Source: Acinetobacter sp. LoGeW2-3 (GTDB lineage Bacteria; Pseudomonadota; Gammaproteobacteria; Pseudomonadales; Moraxellaceae). From it: a DNA stretch of 64,000 nucleotides. Shown here piece after piece: positions 58,604 through 64,000 of this stretch. Position 1 is the stretch's first letter; the number at the start of each line of letters is the position of its first letter. The translations under genes and the position numbers were made by a program. A model generated the notes under the pieces. That model searched no databases, was not told the origin of the DNA, and was given only the letters and a program-made list of their open reading frames with translations. The stretch lies in NCBI RefSeq assembly GCF_002688565.1, contig NZ_CP024011.1, forward strand, positions 1-64,000, written 5' to 3'.

Positions 58604-60034
58604 ATGCAATCTCCCTCCCCACCTTCACAGCAAAAGGCTGTTGAGGGTCATACTCCGTCGTTAAAACGTGCCATGGGCACACGTCACCTGATTATGCTCT
58701 CCCTTGGTGGCGCTATTGGTACCGGCCTGTTTATGGGTTCTGGTGAAGTGATTTCCCAAGCTGGCCCACTCGGTGCTGTACTGGCTTATATCATTGGCGG
58801 TCTGATCGCTTATATGGTGATGCTCTGCCTGGGTGAGCTTGCGGTACACCTGCCTGTATCCGGCTCATTTGGTGCTTTTGCTTCAAATTATATTGGTCCA
58901 GGCACAGGCTATATGGTGTCCTGGATGTACTGGCTTGGCTGGTCAGCAACCCTAGGGACTGAATTTACGGCTGCCGCGATTTTGATGCAGGAATGGTTCC
59001 CGCAAACTTCCATCTGGCTCTGGACGCTGATCTTTGCAGCAGGTGTACTGCTTTCTAACCTCAGTTCAACCCGAACTTTTGCTGAGTCAGAATTCTGGCT
59101 ATCTTTGGTCAAAGTCGCCACTGTACTGATTTTCATCATTCTGGGCTTTGGCTGTATCTTTGGCTTTATTCCATTCACAGGCTATGAATCTGCACCGCTG
59201 TTTAGTAATTTGACTGAACATGGCTGGTTGCCAAATGGTTTGATCCCATTGTTCACTACCCTACTGATTGTAAACTTTGCCTTTAACGGTACTGAGATGA
59301 TCGGGATCGCAGCCGGTGAAACCGAGAATCCTGAAAAGAATATACCAAAAGCAATTCATGCTGCGGTATGGCGTCTGATTATTTTCTTTGTCGGTACCAT
59401 CATTGTCATCAGTTCATTGCTGACATATACCGATGCAGGTTTACAGGTCGGTGGTCATGGTGGCTTGAGCAGTAGTCCATTCGTATCAGTCTTTACCCAG
59501 ATGGGTATTCCCTATGCGGAAGACTTTATCCGTTTCGTGATTATCACGGCGTTACTATCGACTGCTAACTCTGGTCTTTATGCCGCTTCACGGATGATGT
59601 GGGCATTGTCATCACAAAATCAGCTCCCACGACTATTTGCTAAAGTGAGCAAATCTGGTGTGCCTTATATTGCGGTTTGGGTGACCATGATTGGTGGCTT
59701 ACCAGGCTTGCTGTCAGAGCAATTTGGTGCTGATGTGATCTTCAAGAACCTAATGGGTGTGGCTGCATTCACCATGGTCATTGTCTGGATGAGCATTTGC
59801 TGGAGTCAGTTTAATTTCCGTCGCCAATGGCTAAAACAAGGCCATAGTGTTTTGGAACTGAAATTCCGCACACCTTGGTTCCCACTGGTGCCAATTCTAG
59901 GCTTCGTGACTTGTACCGCAACCGGTTTGAGCATGGCAGCCGATCCAGAAATGCTATCTGGCTTTATTGGCTGTCTGCTATTTATGGCAGCTTGTTATGC
60001 CAGTTACTACTGGTTGTATCATAATAAATCTTAA
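58604..60034 (+). CDS. APC-family amino-acid permease, MmuP-like (copy 1)
   Basis: 476 residues with 12 membrane helices. GGAIGTGLFMGSGEVI is the helix-1 substrate loop of the AAT subfamily; FAFNGTEMIGIAAGETENPEKNIP in helix 6-7 and FVIITALLSTANSGLYAASRMMW complete the pattern. Closest in my recall to MmuP, the S-methylmethionine permease of E. coli, but substrate cannot be set by sequence alone. It is a tandem paralogue of the next permease. The N-terminal 20 residues are polar. Confidence 0.88.
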   Translation: MQSPSPPSQQKAVEGHTPSLKRAMGTRHLIMLSLGGAIGTGLFMGSGEVISQAGPLGAVLAYIIGGLIAYMVMLCLGELAVHLPVSGSFGAFASNYIGPGTGYMVSWMYWLGWSATLGTEFTAAAILMQEWFPQTSIWLWTLIFAAGVLLSNLSSTRTFAESEFWLSLVKVATVLIFIILGFGCIFGFIPFTGYESAPLFSNLTEHGWLPNGLIPLFTTLLIVNFAFNGTEMIGIAAGETENPEKNIPKAIHAAVWRLIIFFVGTIIVISSLLTYTDAGLQVGGHGGLSSSPFVSVFTQMGIPYAEDFIRFVIITALLSTANSGLYAASRMMWALSSQNQLPRLFAKVSKSGVPYIAVWVTMIGGLPGLLSEQFGADVIFKNLMGVAAFTMVIVWMSICWSQFNFRRQWLKQGHSVLELKFRTPWFPLVPILGFVTCTATGLSMAADPEMLSGFIGCLLFMAACYASYYWLYHNKS

Positions 60035-60051
60035 GATTTGAATTAATCATC

Positions 60052-60091
60052 GAAAGTGAACCTACTGATAAGTTGGGTTCACTTTTTTTTA
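60052..60091 (+). terminator. terminator of permease copy 1
   Basis: AAAGTGAACC / GGGTTCACTTT hairpin with a long T run. Confidence 0.88.
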
Positions 60092-60193
60092 TTTTTAATT
60101 CAATACTTTGCTGTAATAATAATCACCTAATAAAATAAAGTTTTTGTTTTGTTTAATGTTTAATCTGTTAATACATTTTTAGCAAAAAGCCTT

Positions 60194-60222
60194 TTGACAA
60201 AGCTCCGCTTAGTCCTTAATAT
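60194..60222 (+). promoter_or_regulatory. promoter of tRNA-Glu copy 2
   Basis: TTGACA, 17-base spacer, TAATAT; 17 bases before the tRNA. Confidence 0.8.
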
Positions 60223-60239
60223 AGCCATCACCTCAAAAC

Positions 60240-60315
60240 GTCCCTATCGTCTAGAGGCCTAGGACATCGCCCTTTCACGGCGGTAACCGGGGTTCGAATC
60301 CCCGTAGGGACGCCA
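60240..60315 (+). tRNA. tRNA-Glu(TTC) copy 2
   Basis: 76 bases, identical to copy 1; has its own promoter and lies 115 bases before the second permease. Confidence 0.95.
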
Positions 60316-60430
60316 TCTTATGATCATCTCCGATCAGCACTGATTGAAAATTACTATTATTCCATTGCAGATTTGTAGTTTTTCACTACAATAGCTCGCT
60401 TCATTCCTTTTGAAGTTTTTCTAATTTCCT

Positions 60431-61843
60431 ATGCACTCATCTCCGAATGATGCTTCGCATCAGGGCAATTCTGCGCCTTTAAAACGCGCTATGAGTACTC
60501 GACATCTGGTCATGATTTCGCTTGGTGGCGCAATCGGGACTGGCCTATTTTTAGGGTCGGGTGAAGTCATTGCACAAACGGGGCCTGTAGGTGCCATTCT
60601 TGCTTATCTCCTTGGCGGTATCATCGCTTACATGGTTATGCTATGTCTGGGTGAACTTGCCGTACATATGCCTGAATCTGGTTCATTTGGTGCTTATGCC
60701 AAACGCTACATTGGACCAGGCACGGGTTATACCATTACCTGGTTATATTGGCTGACCTGGTCAGTGACATTGGGAACCGAATTTACCGCTGCCGCTTTGT
60801 TGATGCAGGAATGGTTCCCAGACAGTTCCATGTGGATGTGGACACTGGTCTTTGGTGCACTGGTCTTTACCCTAAATATGATTTCAACCCGCTGGTTTGC
60901 AGAATCCGAATTCTGGCTGGCGCTGGTTAAAGTCATCACAGTGGTTGCCTTTATTCTGCTGGGCTTATTGGCAATCTTTGGGGTACTGGGTTATGCAGGT
61001 CAGGAAACGGCTCCGCTGTTTACCAATCTGACTGCTCAGGGCTGGTTCCCTGAAGGCCTATTCCCGATCTTCACTACCATGCTGATCGTGAACTTTGCTT
61101 TCTCAGGCACGGAACTGATTGGTGTTGCTGCGGGTGAAACTAAAGATCCTGCCAAAAATGTACCGAAAGCAATTAATACTGCAATTTTCCGTCTATTGAT
61201 TTTCTTTGTAGGTACGATTGTAGTAGTAACCTGTCTTTTACCACATCAAGAAGCAGGTCTTGCTGCTGAAGGGGTAAGTAGCAGTCCATTCGTGACTGTA
61301 TTCCAGCACATTGGTATTCCATATGCTGAAGATGTCATTCGCTTTGTGATTATCACTGCGCTGCTATCTGCTGCCAACTCAGGTTTATTCGCTGCTTCTC
61401 GTATGATGTGGTCATTGTCTTATAGCAAACAATTGCCAGCCATGTTCTCAAGAGTGAATGCACGCGGTATTCCGTATATTGCAGTGATCGTGACCATGAT
61501 CGGCGGTATGCCAGGCCTGTTATCTGAACAGTTTGCACCAGAAACCATTTTCACCAATCTGCTCGGTATTGCTGCCTTTACCATGGTAGTGGTGTGGATG
61601 AGTATCTGTCTGAGTATGTTCAACTTCCGCCGTGACTGGTACAAACAGGGCAAAACTGCGAAAGATCTTGAATTTGCTGCACCATTGTTCCCGATCGTGC
61701 CGATTCTGGGCTTCCTGTTCTGTCTGATCACTTGTATCAGCATGGTGTTTGATCCAACGATGCGTATCAGCTTCTTTGGCTGTCTGCTGTTTATTGCACT
61801 GTGCTATGTCAGCTACTACAAGTTCTATCACAATAAAGCTTAA
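60431..61843 (+). CDS. APC-family amino-acid permease, MmuP-like (copy 2)
   Basis: 470 residues, 12 membrane helices; same motifs as copy 1 (GGAIGTGLFLGSGEVI, FAFSGTELIGVAAGETKDP, FVIITALLSAANSGLFAASRMMW). FAFSGTELIG is even closer to MmuP. Alignment by eye shows long shared blocks throughout, with differences mostly in the loops and the polar N-terminus. It could have a different substrate or regulation from copy 1. Confidence 0.88.
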   Translation: MHSSPNDASHQGNSAPLKRAMSTRHLVMISLGGAIGTGLFLGSGEVIAQTGPVGAILAYLLGGIIAYMVMLCLGELAVHMPESGSFGAYAKRYIGPGTGYTITWLYWLTWSVTLGTEFTAAALLMQEWFPDSSMWMWTLVFGALVFTLNMISTRWFAESEFWLALVKVITVVAFILLGLLAIFGVLGYAGQETAPLFTNLTAQGWFPEGLFPIFTTMLIVNFAFSGTELIGVAAGETKDPAKNVPKAINTAIFRLLIFFVGTIVVVTCLLPHQEAGLAAEGVSSSPFVTVFQHIGIPYAEDVIRFVIITALLSAANSGLFAASRMMWSLSYSKQLPAMFSRVNARGIPYIAVIVTMIGGMPGLLSEQFAPETIFTNLLGIAAFTMVVVWMSICLSMFNFRRDWYKQGKTAKDLEFAAPLFPIVPILGFLFCLITCISMVFDPTMRISFFGCLLFIALCYVSYYKFYHNKA

Positions 61844-61857
61844 ATCTTAAAGGCAAC

Positions 61858-61887
61858 AAAAGAGCAGCTCCGGCTGCTCTTTTTTTA
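61858..61887 (+). terminator. terminator of permease copy 2
   Basis: AAAGAGCAGC / GCTGCTCTTT with TCCG loop. Confidence 0.9.
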
Positions 61888-61928
61888 TCTATACTAAAAA
61901 TGTTTCAGGCAACCAGCGTGGTGTGTCG

Positions 61929-62822
61929 ATGAAAATTATTTATATTCATGGCATGAACAAGCAGAAATTCAGTTCTGCCTCACTGCGTCAACGTTGGCTA
62001 AGTCTGTTGAAACATGGCTTGCAAAAGTCACATCAACAGGCTCATTTTGCTTATATCAAACGACATATTCGTATCCCCTTTTATGGTGATTTACTGTCAC
62101 GCCATCATTTACATAATGTCTTAAATGCTAGTACCTTGATGCCGCAAGACTGGCCACGTTTTCCCTTCCATCATCCACTCAAATCCGAGCCACCACCGCC
62201 ACATCTCCAGCATTATTCACCTGAAACTTGCGAGATTCCCGAGTTGAAGGCTGAGGATGTGATGACCTTTAATCAAAAACTGAAGTTCATTAGCACTTTA
62301 AGCCGCAATACCGCCTTACGGGATTTCGTGATTCTCCTGAATCATTTTCCGCATCTGCACGATACGTTGATCAAAAAATTCCTGATTGAAACCTATTCCT
62401 ATCTCGCCAATTCCACATTCATGCAGCAAGTTCATCAGCGTATTGGTCAACAACTGCATGATGATAAACCTTGTATCCTGATCGCACATTCCTTAGGGAG
62501 CGTGATTGCCTATCATTATTTGCTGTTACATGCGGAACTGAATGTGCAGCGTTTTATTAGTATGGGATCGCCGTTAGCCTTCCGGGTGATTCAGGAACAC
62601 TTACCACAGCCCATTTGCCGTCCCAAAGCAATTACCGGTGACTGGATTAATTTCTATTGCAGCGACGACTTTCTGACGGCTTTTCCACTCTCAGAACCAC
62701 CGTTCCAGTTCCAGCCAGCGATTATCAATCACCAGATTCGCACCTCTATCTACCATCCGCATGATATTGATGGCTATATCCAGCATCCAGAAGTCATCAA
62801 AGCACTGCTAGAATTACTCTAA
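61929..62822 (+). CDS. alpha/beta hydrolase, lipase-like (copy 1)
   Basis: 297 residues. Beta-strand with HG motif IIYIHGMN, nucleophile elbow LIAHSLGSVIAYHYL, aspartate in CSDDFLTAFP, and histidine in HPHDIDGYI. About 100 residues inserted between strand 1 and the elbow are polar with a Pro/His-rich stretch. No signal peptide, so a cytosolic esterase or acyl-transfer role is likely. The ATG at 61,929 is chosen because its distance from the TATACT box (39) equals that in copy 2. TATACT at 61,890. Confidence 0.8.
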   Translation: MKIIYIHGMNKQKFSSASLRQRWLSLLKHGLQKSHQQAHFAYIKRHIRIPFYGDLLSRHHLHNVLNASTLMPQDWPRFPFHHPLKSEPPPPHLQHYSPETCEIPELKAEDVMTFNQKLKFISTLSRNTALRDFVILLNHFPHLHDTLIKKFLIETYSYLANSTFMQQVHQRIGQQLHDDKPCILIAHSLGSVIAYHYLLLHAELNVQRFISMGSPLAFRVIQEHLPQPICRPKAITGDWINFYCSDDFLTAFPLSEPPFQFQPAIINHQIRTSIYHPHDIDGYIQHPEVIKALLELL

Positions 62823-63068
62823 AATTCACTCCAAATTCTTGATTTAACTTTTACCGTTCCATTCATATTATTTTTCTATTCAATAAAGTTTTAAATCTAG
62901 ACCTATTAATCCTCTGTCTTTTCTACCACTTTTATAAAAATATACACCTGTCTGTTAATTATTGTTTTATCAAAGAAATTTACACATTAACACCACAAAA
63001 AGTGCAGCTCGATTTGTAGTAATTTTCTCTATACTGAAAATATATTAATCGACCTCCGTGAGGTATCG
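62823..63068. other. spacer between the two hydrolase genes
   Basis: AT-rich, 246 bases, no ORF. From about 63,000 it matches the sequence upstream of copy 1 (GCAGCTC then TATACT 26 bases later). Confidence 0.5.
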
Positions 63069-63983
63069 ATGAAAGTTATTTTTATTCATGGAATGAACCA
63101 GCAACATCATAGCGCTGCATCAATCCGCCAGCGCTGGTTGCATATACTTCAAAAAAGCATTCGACAACATCAGCATGATGTCAGATTTAGTTATTTAAAA
63201 CGTCACATTCGCATTCCATTTTATGGGGACCTGCTTTCACGTTATAACGTCCGTAATCTTCTAGAGGCTGGCACACTCATGCCAAAGCAATGGCCGAGTT
63301 TTCCTTTTCGTAAGCCTATTCAACCTCAGCTTCCTGCCCCTGTTCCACGTCCGGGCTGGCGCAAGCCCACAATTTCTTCTGATCTTTCCAAACCTAGCTC
63401 GAGTGAAAGCATGGATTTCAGACAGAAATTCAATTATTTCACTGCCATCAGCAAGAATGTTGCGCTGCGGGATTTTGCATTATTGCTCAATTATTTTCCC
63501 AACCTGCATCGTAATTTATTGCAGAAATTTTTGATTGAAACTTATCTTTATCTGGATAATCCTGATTTCATGAAGCAAGTGCATGAGCGGATTGCCCGGC
63601 AATTGAATGGTCGTCAACCCTGTATTGTGGTTGCCCATTCTCTGGGTAGTGTGATTGCTTATAATTACCTTATCCAGCATCCTGAACTGAATGTACAGCG
63701 TTTTATTACTTTAGGCGCGCCTTTAGCCTTCCAGGTGATTCAGTCACATTTACCGCAGCCGATTGTGCGACCTGAGGCGATTAAAGGTGATTGGATCAAT
63801 TTCTATTCAACCGATGACTATCTCACCGCCATTCCTCTGACAGAACCGCCATTTAAGTTTGAACCAGAAATTATTAACCATGGTATTCGCACACATATTC
63901 ACCGTCCGCATGATATTACTGGCTATTTACTGCATCCACAGGTGGTAGAAGCCATTTTGGAATTGCTTAAAAATCCGGCTTAA
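63069..63983 (+). CDS. alpha/beta hydrolase, lipase-like (copy 2)
   Basis: 304 residues. Same layout as copy 1: VIFIHGMN, VVAHSLGSVIAYNYL, STDDYLTAIP, RPHDITGYL. Differences concentrate in the inserted Pro-rich region (about 80-120). GAGG 7 bases before the ATG. It is the last complete gene in the window and its 3' neighbour is beyond the edge. Confidence 0.8.
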   Translation: MKVIFIHGMNQQHHSAASIRQRWLHILQKSIRQHQHDVRFSYLKRHIRIPFYGDLLSRYNVRNLLEAGTLMPKQWPSFPFRKPIQPQLPAPVPRPGWRKPTISSDLSKPSSSESMDFRQKFNYFTAISKNVALRDFALLLNYFPNLHRNLLQKFLIETYLYLDNPDFMKQVHERIARQLNGRQPCIVVAHSLGSVIAYNYLIQHPELNVQRFITLGAPLAFQVIQSHLPQPIVRPEAIKGDWINFYSTDDYLTAIPLTEPPFKFEPEIINHGIRTHIHRPHDITGYLLHPQVVEAILELLKNPA

Positions 63984-64000
63984 ACCATGTATTTTTCAAG

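Overview
The window looks like chromosome of an Acinetobacter-type gammaproteobacterium (AT-rich, about 40% GC by eye). The signs are a cytosolic FeSOD, a lldP-lldR-lldD-dld lactate operon, a trpGDC block separate from trpE, an 834-residue FadE, a quinone-pathway pair ubiC-ubiA beside glnA, and OmpW and MmuP-like proteins that resemble the Acinetobacter versions. I see no insertion sequence, prophage, CRISPR array or rRNA.

Region 1-7,890 is unusual. Every gene in it is broken by one or more small frameshifts: a PAS-PAS-GGDEF protein, a 69-codon small gene, an OmpW porin, an MFS transporter, a TauD-type dioxygenase, a cysteine-rich four-helix copper protein and the transhydrogenase sth. The translated fragments still read as well-conserved family members, so indel errors in the consensus are more likely than real decay. 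From 8,092 on, no gene shows a frameshift.

Region 8-19.5 kb carries lipA, fadE, a carboxymuconolactone-decarboxylase-like gene and a complete pyrimidine-nitrogen (Rut) operon on the minus strand: rutA-rutB-rutC-rutF-rutG plus a 3-hydroxyisobutyrate-dehydrogenase-like gene, which probably stands in for the missing rutE. rutD lies just upstream as its own unit. rutA has a good -24/-12 (sigma-54) promoter. glnA, 10 kb away, has an even better one with NtrC-like palindromes, so both nitrogen-scavenging loci appear to share control.

Region 19.5-34.9 kb has a DegS-type protease, a Nif3-like protein, sodB, four tRNA-Asn genes in two duplicated pairs, a DUF2726 protein, a lipoprotein lipase, ubiA-ubiC, glnA, trpG-trpD-trpC, an Smr protein, folE, a cupin and a DUF4385 protein. 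Region 34.9-46.9 kb has a globin-coupled diguanylate cyclase, an Lnb/DUF4105 protein with DUF3015, a DUF817 membrane protein, hemE, an L,D-transpeptidase, a pirin, a methyltransferase, tRNA-Ser and fadH.

Region 47-58 kb holds the lactate operon (permease, GntR-family repressor, L- and D-lactate dehydrogenases) with three LldR-type operators, then argG, a membrane diguanylate cyclase, pyrC and rnt. The last 6 kb consists of tandem paralogues: tRNA-Glu plus an APC amino-acid permease (twice), then two alpha/beta hydrolases whose upstream sequences are also duplicated.
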